DNA from: Scilla litardierei
Lineage: Eukaryota > Streptophyta > Magnoliopsida > Asparagales > Asparagaceae
NCBI GenBank assembly: GCA_030789695.1
Contig: CM061142.1
Span: 799,791,610-799,855,609 of the forward strand
Direction: 5' to 3'
Length of the DNA: 64,000 bases
A model generated the notes under the pieces. It had not been told where the DNA came from, did not search any database, and was given only the letters and a program-made list of their open reading frames with translations. This document shows, piece after piece, positions 33,491 through 44,825 of the stretch (the stretch's first letter is position 1; each line of letters opens with the position of its first letter). A program made the position numbers and the translations under genes.

Positions 33491-36441
33491 TGTAACGACC
33501 TACATTTTTCCAGCACATCAAGTTACGTATTTTTACGTATTTCAAAATTTCTTTTAAATGTTAGTCAAGAGTTTTATAACAAAACTAATTTCAAAAATTC
33601 TCATAAAAATATTTTGAAGCACTAGACTAATTATAATGTATTTCTGTAATTTCAGATTTCCTCAAATACTCAAAACAATTCTGTTAAAAATTCATCTTCA
33701 ATAATTACTGTTTTGACTTAATGAATTTATTTTCTATAGAAACGTCTTCAAAATGTTTTGAAACTTTTACAGTAACATCCTATGATCATTCAGGTCTTCC
33801 CACATTAATTTTGTAATTTTCTGATATCATTTCAACCTAGAACCCGAAAACCCATTTTCTAAATGTTTTGGCCTAAAACTAGTATTTCCGTAGCTTAAAT
33901 CCCAAAACGGATCTTATATTCGCGATCCTCGCGTCGATATGATCCCGTGGGTATGTTTTCGTAATTTTTCGGAGTCGTTTGCAAAAACGGGCTTGTATTT
34001 ATCCGCTTTACTATTTACATTTCACTAATGACTTTTCGCCTTGCTAATCACTTTTACCTAATTACTTTTACCCCTCTTAAACCTAGATCTACCTCTAGTT
34101 AATAACCTATCCCCACCCCCATTTAACCCACCGTATTTGTTGGGTCTAAATCAATTCAGATCCATCTCCCCTCTAACACCAACCTTCATTGATACATTAC
34201 TTATTTTATTATATTACATTGTTTATAAATTAACTACCTCCTCTCAAAATGAACCAACAGTTTCTCCCTCTCCCTTGTTATTTTCGAAGCCCAAGCAACC
34301 CTCGCTCGCGCGCTCTCGCCCTCGCTCTATCTCTTCCGCTCTCTCTCTCTCTCTCTCCCTCTCTATCCCTCTCCCTCGCCCTCACGGCTGTCGCCACCGC
34401 TCGCCGTCCTCCGACCGCCGACGAGACCCCCGCAACGAGCAGCGCCGCCCCAAGCTCAGCGATGCCCCCAGCAGCCCCCTCCTCCGCTCCTCGCAACCGG
34501 TGCACTCCGAGCATCCTTCGCCGCAGCGACGCCGATTCCTCCCTCTCTCGACTTCACCCTCGCCGCTGGCGAGCTCCCTCACCCGCTCCGCCGTCCGCTT
34601 CGGGCTTCAGCACACCCCCCATCACCGCCGCCCGTACACGTCGCCTCCGACCTCCGACGACAGCACGAGGCGCCGCTCCACATCGCCCACGGCCGCCGCC
34701 CGTCCACGCCGGAGCTCGCCCCGAATGCCGCCCCCTCTCCGCCATCGCACGCCCCGCAGCGGACGTGAACAACGAGGGTGCGTGAGATATAGCGATGGCA
34801 TTCTCGTAATTTTGAAATATTTTCGTATTTTTCATTAATTAATTAATTAATTAATGGGTTTTATGGTATAAAATCCATAACTTAAAATATAAGCCCCAAA
34901 AAATGTGGGGATAGCTCAAGACAATCAGAAACAATATTCCGGACCCAATGACGCTGGTCTCATCTCGATCAGACGCCTACTTTTCCCAGAATCATTTTTC
35001 AAACTTAAATAATTTGGGTTTTTAAACTAGTTTTGAGTTTCTAAAAATTATAAAAATTATTATAAGCTTCAAAAAAATATTCCCTCTTGCAGTAAAACTA
35101 TTTTTATCATATATAGCCTATATAAAAGTTTAGAACACTTTTCATCGCCGTTTAATCAGTTTTAAAATCAAGACGATCAAGTTAAATAAATAGGATATAG
35201 TGTATTCTTTAACTAATTGTTTCTTGTGTTTACAGGTATCAAATCTCGTGCACCAGCCCTAGATCCAATCCCGGCTCACTACCATCACCTCGAGATCTGT
35301 AAGTCACAATGGATTCTAGATTTAGAAAAGTAGATAATGTCCTCGTACGAACCTCTTAAAAACAACAACTTTTGTGTTCCATGTTTGTTGGACGTGTCTT
35401 TATCCTCTAATTTGCTAGCATCTACCTTACTCTGCTTAAAGAAAGTCGACCAGTGAACCTAGCTTAATTACCATCGTAAACAGGAAACTAATGACATCAT
35501 GTGGCACATCTTATCGAATGTCTTATGGAATATCTCGTGGAATGTTTTGCGGAATATCTCGTGGAATATCTCGTAAAAGGTCTAAAGGAATATCTCGTAA
35601 GAAAGTATGTAATCGATACACATGACACTGGGGTTTGGGGTAACTTATTGTAGAGAAAGTGGGGGAGCTATGACCGGAGTCACTCTCTCTCGTCTCGTCT
35701 CGTCTCGTTTTCAAAGTATGTTGTGGTTGACACCCAGGATTTGCTCACTGTGGCAATGGAGATGACCCATGGTTGCATATCATACTTTCCTACATGAGTC
35801 CCATCACATAGTTTAGGGTGTCATATTGAGTACTTTGCATGCTTTAATTGCTTACAGTTCATGCCTTCTAGTCTTACCATTGCTATCACCATGATTGCTC
35901 TTATTCGTTACTTTTTGTACTCTCCTACTTGAGTCACGTAGTTCTAGTGTAGCTCGCACGGTTACTTCTTTAAGGTTCACACACTTTACTTTCTACACTT
36001 GTACAGACACTGCACCGTACTTTACTTTACTTTCACTTTGTCATACTTGTACAGTACTCCTTTTCTTTATTTAGAATTGTTGTGACTTACCTTTGGTTCC
36101 ATTTATGGTACCGACAGACGACGACCTGATCGAGGAGGTTGCATCAGAGTTTGAGGAGCCTGCGTTCGACCCAGAGGCCGCGGAGTTTTAGCTGTTGTGT
36201 TTGAGTGTGTGTTGTACCATGTATTTCCTTTTCGCATTTTCTTTCCGTACTTCCTTTATGTATTCTGGTGAGAGAGTGCTGGTTGTTGTTGTACTTTAAT
36301 TTGGACTGTAATAATGTCGGTACGCTGGTTTGAGTGTTGTTGGTACTTCTCTTACTTGTGGCTATGCTGATTTCACTGGTAAACGGTGGGACATGCAAAT
36401 AAATCAAATAAGTAACGTGCCCCCGAGAGCGGGTCGTTACA
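33491..36441 (+). repeat. Right LTR of element E
   Basis: The 2951-bp uninterrupted copy. It carries the empty target site of the solo LTR found in the middle LTR, the GGAATATCTCGT short repeats (about 35524-35600) and CTCGT repeats (about 35688-35708). Directly after it, element B's pol resumes at 36442. Confidence 0.9.
34137..34838 (+). other. Open GC-rich frame within the LTR of element E
   Basis: A 233-codon frame, Ser/Pro/Arg-rich after residue 65 (for example SPLLFSKPKQPSL), lying over a CT-microsatellite and a GC-rich block that ends at a donor-like GTGCGTGAG. The same frame in the middle LTR (27205-27914) is split. The composition and the splice-like sites suggest a transcribed leader exon rather than a functional protein. 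A captured host gene fragment is possible but unproven. Confidence 0.3.
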
Positions 36442-38740
36442 GTTCTTTCCTGATGCAGTTTCCATCCCGAACCTTTTGATCAAGTCTTTGGCATACTTCG
36501 TTTGATGAATAAAGGTTCCTTCTTTTCCTTGTTTGATTTGTAATCCGAGAAAGTATGTGAGCTCCCTCATGTGGCTCATTTCAAATTCTTCCTGCATTAA
36601 CTTAGCAAACTCTTGACAAATATCTTCATTAATAGATCCGAAAATGATGTCGTCTACGTAAATTTGGATAAGAATAATGTCATCGTGAATTTTTTTAACA
36701 AATAAAGTGGTATCTATTTTTCCAACAATGTAACCTGAGTCAATTAAGAATTTTTTTTAATCTTTCATACCAAGCTCTTGGAGCTTGTTTTAGGCCATAC
36801 AAGGCTTTGTTTAACTTGTAAACATATCCTATTTTTTAATCATGTTCAAATCCGGGAGGTTGTTCAACGTAGACTTTCTCCTTTATGAATCCATTTAGGA
36901 ATGCGCTTTTCACATCCATCTGGTATAGTTTAAAGTTTTTATATGATGCAAATGCAAGTAGCATCCCAATAGATTCTAATCTAGCAATAGGAGCGAAAGT
37001 TTCATCGAAATCTATACCTTCCTCTTGTGAGTATCCATGTGCTACTAACCTTGCATTATTTCTTACTACATTTCCATCTTCGTCTAGTTTGTTCCGATAC
37101 ACCCATTTAGTACCGATAACTGGACGATCTTTCAGTCTAGGTACTAACTCACATACTTGATTGCGCTCAAATTGTAGAAGTTCTTCTTGCATGGCTTCAA
37201 TCCACGCTTCATCTGCAAAAGCTTCATCTACCTTTTTCGGCTCAACTTAGAAACAAATGCAACATGTCCCAAGTGTTCTATTTGAGATCTAGTTCTAATT
37301 CCTGCATCAATATCACCTATGACTTGTGTGTGTGTGTGTGGGTGGGTGATATGTGACTTCAGGGAATGATTTTGGCAAGGAACTAGGGATGTCATTAACA
37401 GTAATAGATTCATTATTAGGAGTAGGTGCAATGATTATGTTGTCATCATCATTATGAGCGGTGTTATGAGATAGAGATTCATCAAATGTTACATGTAAAG
37501 TTTCAACAATAGTTTCGGAACTTTTATTGCAAACTCTATATGCTTTACTACGTAAAGAATAACCGATAAATATGCATTCATCCACTTTGGAGTCAAATTT
37601 ATCTAAGTTATCTTTAGTATTCAGAATATAGCACTTACAACCAAAAACTCTGAAGTAAGATACTTTCGGAATTCGTTGGACCAATAATTCATAAGGAGTC
37701 TTTTCAAAAGGGTTTCTTATTAAAACTTTGTTTTGAATATAGCACGCGGTTGCTACAGCTTTCACCCAAAAACTTTTTGGAAGGTTGCTTTCACATAACA
37801 TTGTTCGTGCACACTCTTAGAGTGTTCTATTTTTCCTTTCAACTACCCCATTTTGAGGAGCAGCTCTAGGAAAATCAAAAGTATGAGAAATGCCTCGTTC
37901 TTCACAAAACAGTTTAAAATGTTCATTTTCAAATTCACCACCGTGATCACTTCTCAAAGAAATAATTTTCCAAGAGTATAAACGTTCAATTCTTTTTAAA
38001 AATATTTCAAATTCACGGAAGGCATCATTCTTATGAGTTAAGAATAATACCCACGTATATCGAGTAAAATCATCAACTATGACAAATACGTATTTAGAGT
38101 TACATAAAGATGGAGTTCTAGTTGGGCCAAACAAGTCCATATGAAGTAGTTCGAGTGGCCTGTTAGAACTAAGAGCACCAATATTCTTAAATGAACACTT
38201 ATGCATTTTGCTAAATTGACGTGAATCACATAATTTATCCAATTTAAAATTTATTTTGGGAAGTCCTTGCACTAACTCTTTCCTAGAGATCTTATCCATG
38301 TTTTTGATGTTCACATGACCAAAGCGTCTATGCTAAAGCAAATGGTCATTTGTTGAAACAATTAAACATACATTTGATTCACATTCATTTAATCTAAGTA
38401 CATAGATATTCTCTACTCGTTTACCTCTAACAAGAATGTTTTTCATATCCTTATCGTAAACTAAACAAGAGTCAAGTGTAAAGAGAACCTTCATACCTTT
38501 GTCGCATAGTTGGCTTATGCTTAATAAATTATGCTTTAGCCCATTTACCAAGCTTACATCTTTGATGAGTAATTTTGAAGGACTGTCGATGTTGCCTATC
38601 CCGACAATTTTACCTTTCTTGTTGTCGCCAAATGTCACAGTTTCACTGTCATACATTTTTAGAGCGCTAAGTAGTCTTGTGTTCCATGTCATGTGTGTGG
38701 AGCATCCGCTATCCATTATTCATGTATCCTGAAAGAAGAT
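36442..38740 (-). pseudogene. Pol of element B: protease, integrase and reverse transcriptase, decayed
   Basis: On the minus strand from 38740: protease motif MDSGCSTHM, pre-integrase zinc finger, integrase core ([29 protein letters not shown]) and RT ([28 protein letters not shown] at about 36649-36666). It ends at KRFGMETASGKN where element E begins. Breaks: TAG at 38333-38335 in the Trp position of the zinc finger motif, TAA at 37817-37819 after NRTL, a frame change in a TG-repeat at about 37322-37343, a frameshift between 37228 and 37192, a stop at 36838 and a T-run expansion near 36749-36758. A Cys of the zinc finger (CDSC) is Arg here. Confidence 0.85.
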
Positions 38741-38859
38741 AATTTTGACACGTTTGGTATCCACTTATGATTGGGTCCGATTTGTTAGAAAAAAATTCTA
38801 TCATTATGTATAGCCTTAAATGTTGGGTATCTAAAGAATATACATGAAGCATGTGGATA

Positions 38860-40002
38860 CCCTAATGTATGTACATATGAGAGAGATATTTATTAGGAAC
38901 CCAAATTCGATTTGAATTTGATTTCCTATGTACAATTCCTAACATGGTGGAAACATAAGTATTCTTTTCATGTTTGTTTAAATGTTTTGGTACCCAAATT
39001 GTTTTGTTAGCAAAACTATTGTAACCATGTGTGTGATGTGCATTGTGTGCAACACGATTGTGACGATAAGATTTATCATAATAATTATACTTGGCCTTTT
39101 TGTTATAAACAAGATTATTTTGTCCCACATTTTTATGAACAATATTCCGAACTATCTTTCCACTAGAGGTGGATGCACACATACAGGGTATAGTAGCTTT
39201 TACATTTGGTTTGTTCTTAACCTTTTCAAGTCGTAGAACAAGTTCCTCATGTTTAAGCTTTCTTGAAGATAAATCACTTGCGAGAAGATTAAATTTGTCA
39301 TTCAAGGTAGAAACATATATAGCATATTCAGATTTCAGTGTATCGTGATCACATACTAATTTATCATACTTGTTGATCTACTCTTTTTGATCATTGCAAG
39401 AAAGTTTTAATGACTCATGTTCATTAGTAAGAGAGTTAAATTCGTTCTTGAGTTTATCATGTTCTTCATGCAGAGTTTTGTGCTTTTTGTCTAGAGTCTT
39501 GTGCTTCTTTGACAAACGTTCATATTCTCTATAAAGATTTTCATATGCGCTTGCGATGTCAAATTCATTTTCTTCATCGGAACTAGAATCACTTACCTCG
39601 TTCTTGTCGTTCTGACGAGCCATCATGCATAGTTCTTCATCGTTGGCTTGAGGTATCTGTATGAGTGTTTGGATCTCATTAAATCTTGATCCGAATCTTT
39701 CGTCCAACAGGTTTAAGATTTGGTGTGCGGTTTCCGCTTTTTCTACAAGATCTAGCATTTGATCAGTTAATCCAGTGTAAAGTAAATGCATTACCTTTAT
39801 GTTGTTGAAGTAGGCTTCCTCTTGATCAGGATTCCATTGATTTTGCGGTATGGTTGGGATCTCGTATGGTTCTCTAAGAGATCTCATGTATTTCAAATCT
39901 TGTGCCTCCGAGAAAATCTCCATTCTCCTTCTCCATTGAGAATAAAAGTTGCCGTTAAAGATCGGAGGAGGTATGAGTGTTACAGACGTTTGTTGATGCC
40001 AT
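38860..40002 (-). pseudogene. Gag of element B, internally deleted
   Basis: The ATG at 40002 is followed after a frameshift by the gag patch FNGNFYSQWRRRMEIF and then EAYFNNIKVMHLLYTGL and QILNLLDERFGSRFNEIQTL. The frame then jumps directly to ANDEELCMMAR, a piece that normally follows the zinc knuckle, so about 100 residues with the CCHC knuckle are missing. A coiled coil (NLYREYERLSKKHKTLDKKHK) and an Asn/Tyr/His-rich tail (about 38862-39305) follow. The role would be capsid and nucleocapsid. Confidence 0.75.
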
Positions 40003-40014
40003 CGCTTTGACCTT

Positions 40015-40026
40015 GCTCTAATACCA
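40015..40026 (-). other. Primer-binding site of element B
   Basis: The minus strand reads TGGTATTAGAGC, one mismatch from the usual iMet PBS, next to the LTR edge at 40029. Confidence 0.88.
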
Positions 40027-40028
40027 AG

Positions 40029-41785
40029 TGTTGGATCCTGTGGATGGCAAACAACACTAGAAGGGGGGTTGAATAGTGTTGTATAAAATAAAATTTTTCG
40101 TTCTTAATAGAATAACACAAATCAAAGCCTTCTAATGTTGCCTAAGAAACCAAGTAGAGTGATCTACGCTTAGTTCTTAATTAACTCAATAAATCTTCGA
40201 AATAGATCAGAGATAAAAGTTTTCTAGTAGTCGACTCCCTATGAACAGTAGTCGACTCACAGAGGGAATTTTGCACAGCTCAGACACTTAATAAAGATAT
40301 ATAAAACTTGCACAGAAGTATAAATACAAAACTGATCCTTGCAGCATATTGTAAGAGAGTTACAAGAATATTAAACAGAGAATAATTACAAGTTAGATAA
40401 GAAATGCTTGTAAAGATAAACAGTCTCAGATAAGCAAATGCAGACACAAGGATTTTTATCCTGGTTCCCCAGAACTTGGGTACGTCCAGTCTCCGACCAA
40501 TCCGGTACGAGATTTCCACTATCTGCCTTGGCAAATACATGCACCTAACTTCACTTGTTAGGATTTCCAACAACCTAGTCTTGACCAGGATTTCAACCGC
40601 AACACCTAGACTTGTCTAGGGTTTCCAACAACAACACCCTTACACAAAAGGGTAAACACAAAGCGAAAAACGATATCCAACTCACCACAATTGTTTGGTG
40701 GAGATTGGACTTACACCCAAATTCTACAACCAATAGTAATAGACAATTACCTGTATAGTGGCTTGATAGAATAAGATTCTAGATCACACAAAGATACGAA
40801 ATGAAGTCTTTGTGATCTAGATCAAATGTTTTTCAAAAATCCTTTTTAAATAAGAAACAGAGAATAAGTAATACGGATTTTGAAAAGAAATAGCCAAATA
40901 AAATAATGATCGTCAGAAAATATCGAAAGAAATTGCAAGATCAAAAGTGAAAACAAATTTGGCTAAGAGAGAATGAGAGCTGAGAAATTTAGAGCGTTTT
41001 GCATAAGAGAATTTGATTTCAATAGTTGTTGTAATTTCTCAATGAAAATGGTCCTCTATGTATAGGGGAAATATGAGAATTTGAATTTCAAATTTATTTG
41101 ACTTTTGTCCCGAAAATCATAGGAGAAATCAATTAAAAGATATGTCAAAAGTCAAATCAAAATGTCAAACTTCGACAGCTGGTAGTCGACTCCCTAGGAG
41201 TGGTAGTCGACTCTCAGTGTGTTTCAGGAGAAATTGATTCTCAGCTGGTAGTCGACTCCCACTCTTTGATAGTCGACTCTAAGAGGAGTTTCTTCTGAAC
41301 CACAGCTAGTCAATAGAGTAGTTAACTCCAGTGTGTAGTGGAGTTTAACTACGGAAATATAAAACGACTAGAAAAAGCTCTCAATATCTTTATGAAAATG
41401 ATTTAAGAGATATTTTAAAACGTTTTTGAAATCATTTGTGTGTGTGTGTGTGTGTGTTTGTCTATACGATTGGCTTTAACATAACCCTAAGAAAGACACA
41501 ACACACTCACTATAAACTAGAACACGTCTTCAGAAGCATGATCAACTGGTGGAGTAGATGTGAGCTTCACTCGAGCTTCTGTTCCATTTGATCTTTGAGC
41601 TTCATCATTGATCTTAGTAACATTCGTCCTTGTTTTTGAGCGTAGATTGCGCTTCTTTGGAGTATGTATAAAGCTTTTCATTTGTCGCACAACCTGCACA
41701 CTTAGTCGTAGTGTAGTTAGTAAACTAAGCTTCATTTGGTGTGCTCATCATCAAAATCACTTGGGGTGGAATTCAATTTCCATCA
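40029..41785 (-). repeat. 5' LTR of element B
   Basis: The complete 1757-bp LTR, TGTTGGATCC...TTTCCATCA on plus. It holds GGTAGTCGACTCCC motifs (about 40227, 41180-41215 and 41250-41280) and a longer TG microsatellite (about 41438-41458) than the left copy. Confidence 0.94.
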
Positions 41786-41790
41786 ATCCC

Positions 41791-42247
41791 TTCTGCCCTG
41801 CAGGCTTCCACGATGGCCGTGGAGACACAACGTCACGTGGAGCATGTGGACGGTCTCGAGGCGGCCTTGGTGCAGGAGCACCTGAGAGCTGAGGCGGTCG
41901 AGAAGGCAGCCGAAGAGGCTCGTTTGGAGGCTCATCGTTCGTGGCGTCGGGTGGATGAGCTCACCTTCGAGGTGAGAAACTTGAGGGAGGCCCTGACAGC
42001 CGCCGGGAGGTCCGCTCAGGAGGCGGAGGAGGCGTTCTGCCAGGAGAGAAACGAGCTCTGGGCCGAGCTGGGGGCCCTACAGCAATGCGAACCTGCCCGA
42101 CTCATCGAGGAGGTGGAGAGGGGCTACGAGGAGGTCTTGAAGCCGAGGATCACGGAATCCCTCCGGGAGGCGTTCCAGGCCTACGAAGACATCTTGGCCC
42201 CGAGGATCGTGGGGGCCTTTCAGAACGAGTTTCAGAGGTTTAAGTAG
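41791..42247 (+). pseudogene. Antisense ORF of element A, 3' part (coiled-coil end)
   Basis: Directly after B's TSD the antisense gene resumes. A pyrimidine-rich CTTCTGCCCTGCAG could be an intron acceptor. From ATG 41813 (MAVETQRHVEH) about 145 codons form a strong heptad-rich coiled coil (LRAEAVEKAAEEARLEA, RNELWAELGALQ). They continue to a conserved-looking ARLIEEVERGYEEVLKPRI segment and the stop at 42245-42247. Such Glu/Ala-rich coiled-coil C-termini are common in plant Transposase_28-type proteins. No stop interrupts this part. Confidence 0.65.
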
Positions 42248-42589
42248 CAGGTCTGACAGATGCTTCCTCATCTTCGGTTGGCCCTGGGGATCCCGTTCGA
42301 TCGAGGCAGGGCGAGGCCCCCGGGGATGCCTCTTCTCGGGCCCCAGCGTCGTAGGCGGTGTACCCCCGTTTTTGTCCCCTCCCTTGTAAAGAACAATTTT
42401 GAATTCGAAAGACAACTCCTTTTCTTTGAAATTTTTACCTTTTTGTGTGCTGTCGTACTTTCGTCAAGTGTTCTCTGGACTGTGCTTCTCACTCTTTGTT
42501 GCCCCCTCCCACTGTTCATGCCGAGGCGGCCCACTGGTTTAAGTTACGGGAGGCTTTCTTCTTGTCAGCTGAGTCATTGTCTTATCAGT
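42248..42589. other. Spacer between the antisense ORF and the tandem repeats of element A
   Basis: Non-coding, GC-rich at first and T-rich near 42365-42490. It probably holds the 3' end of the antisense transcript. No further feature is seen. Confidence 0.4.
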
Positions 42590-42950
42590 GTAATTAGCCT
42601 GCTGGGGGAGTGGCCCCTAACCTTGTGGGCGATCGTAATGATCGGCTTGCTGGAGGGTTGCCCCCTAACATTTGAGTGCAATTAGAGCGATCAGTCTGCT
42701 GGGAGGTTGCCCCCCGTCTTTGAGGGCGATCAGAGCGATCAGCCTGTTGGGGGAGTTGCCCACAGCTCTGTGGTCGATTGGAGCCATCGACCTGTTGAGG
42801 GAGTTGCCCCAGCCTTATGGTCGATCGTCGTGATCGGCCTGCTGGGGGAGTTGTCCCCAACCGTACGGGTGATCAGAGCGATCGGCTTGCTGGAGGAGTT
42901 ACCCCCAACTTTATAGGTGATTGGAGCGATCGGCTCGCTGGGGTTCGTCA
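42590..42950. repeat. 48-bp tandem repeats of element A, block 1
   Basis: About seven diverged units of a 48-bp repeat with the core GATCGGCCTGCTGGGGGAGTTGCC. Many units keep reading frames open on both strands because 48 is a multiple of three. Confidence 0.85.
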
Positions 42951-43394
42951 TGCTCTGCTTGCTCAAATGGATAGATCCGACCCTTCGCCTTTTCGCCTAA
43001 TTTTTGAGCCATCACAAGTCAGGAGCACGGCTCTACATTAGTGCCCCTCCGAAGAAGAGCTTGGTGTTAGGGTTGCCGACTTCCGTGAAGTATTGGAAGG
43101 GGGAGTACGTCTCCGCGGGCTTCCCACAGAGGTGGGTTTTCCAGCCCGATGGGGGGAAACGAGCTCCTTGCTGGGGGAGACCGATGTTTTCCAGGTTGAC
43201 ATTCTCTGGTCCTCCCAGGGAGTTGTCTCGCAAACATCTCGTCCCCTGCCGGGTTGAGTAGGCGGGCCTGTGAGAATCACGTCAACTCGCTTGAAGGTCG
43301 GCTTGCCAGTCCGGTGCCAGGGAAATGTCCTTGGGCTTCGGTCAAACGGATGTTCGGCCTACCAAGGGGTTGTCCTTGATCTTAAGGTCGAATG
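42951..43394. other. Non-repeat spacer between the two 48-bp repeat blocks
   Basis: About 440 bp with no repeat periodicity (for example GCCCCTCCGAAGAAGAGC near 43042). Small ORFs exist on both strands but none has a recognisable domain. Confidence 0.4.
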
Positions 43395-44535
43395 GGTGAT
43401 CGTCCTGCTGGGGGACTTGCCTCCAGCCTTACGATCGATCGGGTGATTGGCCTGCTGGGTGAGTTGCCCCCAGGCTTATGGTCGATCGGGTCAGTCGACC
43501 AGCTGGGGGAGCTACCCCCAGGCTTACGGTCGATCGATGGACAGCCTGCTAGGAGAGTTGCCCCTAGCCTTACGGTCGGTCAGGTCGGTCAGTCAGCTGG
43601 GAGAGCTACCCACATGCTTACGGTAGATCGATGGATCAGCCTGCTAGGTGAGCATCCCCCAGCCTTATGGTCGACCGTGGTGATCGGCCTGCTGGAAGAG
43701 TTACCCCCAGCCTTATGGTCGATCGTTGTAATCGAGCTACTAGGGGAGTTGCCTCCAGCCTCACGGTTGATTGTTGTGATTGGCCTGTTGGGGGAGTTGC
43801 CCCAGCCTTATGGTCGATCGTTGTTATCGGCCTGCTGGGGGATTTTCTCCTATCCTTACGAGTGATTGTTGTGATCGGCCTGGCCGATTGGAGCGATCAG
43901 CCTGCTGGGGGAGTTGCCCCTAGCCTTACGGGCGATCGTTGGGATTGGCCTATTGGGGGAGTTTCCCCAGCCTTATGGTCGATCGGAGCGATCGGCTTGC
44001 TAGGGGAGCTGCCCCAGCCTTATGGTCGATCGGAGCGATCAGCCTACTGGGGGAGCTGCCCCTAGCCTTACGGTCGATCGTTATGATCAGCCTGCTAGGG
44101 GAGCTGCCCCAGCCTTACGGTCGATCGGGGCGATCGGCCTGCTGGGGGAGCTGACCCCAGCCTTACGGTCGATCGTTATGATCGGCCTGCTGGGTGAGCT
44201 GCCCCCAGCCTTACTGTCGATCAGGACGATCAGCCTGCTGGGGTGTTGCCCCTAGCCTTACAGGCGATCGTTGTGATCGACCTACTGGGGGAGTTGCTCC
44301 CAGCCTTATGGTCGATCCGAGTGATCAGCCTGATGGGGGGTTGCCCCCAGCCTTACGGGCAATCGTTGTGGTCGGCCTGCTGGGGGAGTTGCCCCCAGCC
44401 TTACGGACGATCGTTGTGCTCGGCCTCCTAGGGGAGTTGCCCCCAGCCTTATGGTCAATCAGAGCGATCGGCCTGCTGGGGGAGTTGCCCCCAGCCTTAC
44501 GGGTGATCATTGTGATCGGCCTGCTGTAGGAGTTG
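43395..44535. repeat. 48-bp tandem repeats of element A, block 2
   Basis: Roughly 23 units; spacing near 44371-44419 is exactly 48 bp. Each unit includes CTGCTGGGGGAGTTGCCCCCAGCC, a near-palindrome (GGGGGAGTTGCCCCC). Read on plus, each unit gives a 16-residue repeat of the type GLLGELPPALRSIVVI. On minus it gives a Gly/Asn/Ser/Pro repeat. Downstream tandem repeats are known for Tat-lineage elements. Coding is doubtful. Confidence 0.9.
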
Positions 44536-44649
44536 CCCGGTGTGGGCGGGAAGAGACACGATTGCTTCAAATGCGAACTTGAATTTCATTCTCTGACCCG
44601 GGAATACATTTGAAAGGAAAAAAGCAGGGAATATAATGGTGAGCTAGTC

Positions 44650-44825
44650 TTGCCCGGGGGGAGGGGCTGCAGATGATTCTCCCGCCTCCTTACTCGATAA
44701 TGCGCAGAGCGCTCTGGACGATGTTCACCTTTTTCCCTTTATCCATCTGTTTGGATGTCCCCTCTCAGGGGGTTGTCTTTGGGTCGTCGACAAAGTCTTC
44801 AGGTGCCCGCGACTGATCAGCTTGT
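44650..44825 (-). pseudogene. C-terminal end of element A's gag, separated by element F
   Basis: Across F's TSD the gag frame continues exactly: the last codons before F read HLNKDIDK and the first after it LISRGHLKTLSTTQRQPP. The frame then degenerates within about 100 bp. No protease or other pol domain follows, so the element was already pol-less. Confidence 0.75.

Larger units (their letters stand above)
25577..36441 (+). mobile_element. Element E: non-coding Tekay-like gypsy element, LTR-internal-LTR-internal-LTR
   Basis: The order is a 36-bp LTR remnant (25577-25612), internal 1 (25613-26569), a complete LTR (26570-32532, interrupted by a solo LTR), internal 2 (32533-33490) and a complete LTR (33491-36441). 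LTRs run TGTAACGACC...GGGTCGTTACA and are about 2.95 kb. PPT-like AAGAAGGGTAGGA directly precedes the LTR, giving plus orientation. The internal units are only about 958 bp and keep little more than a gag start. The layout is a large retrotransposon derivative (LARD) duplicated by recombination between LTRs. The outer left LTR and adjacent B coding sequence are deleted, so no TSD remains. Confidence 0.85.
3141..41785 (-). mobile_element. Element B: decayed Sirevirus-type Ty1/copia retrotransposon
   Basis: The ends are defined by the 5-bp TSD ATCCC at 3136-3140 and 41786-41790, an exact match. The right LTR (40029-41785) is whole; the left LTR is in three pieces because C and D landed in it. 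On the minus strand there is a PBS of TGGTATTAGAGC (tRNA-iMet type), a gag, a protease-integrase-RT-RNase H pol with several breaks, and several separate C-rich tracts (PPTs on the minus strand) before the 3' LTR. This multi-PPT arrangement and the palindromic repeats in the LTR are Sirevirus traits. Element E replaces part of the RT/RNase H junction. Confidence 0.93.

Noticed and set aside
42594..44570. Proline/leucine and glycine/asparagine repeat ORFs
   Set aside because: A 48-bp tandem repeat keeps several frames open by arithmetic. No start context or flanking coding supports a gene on its own.
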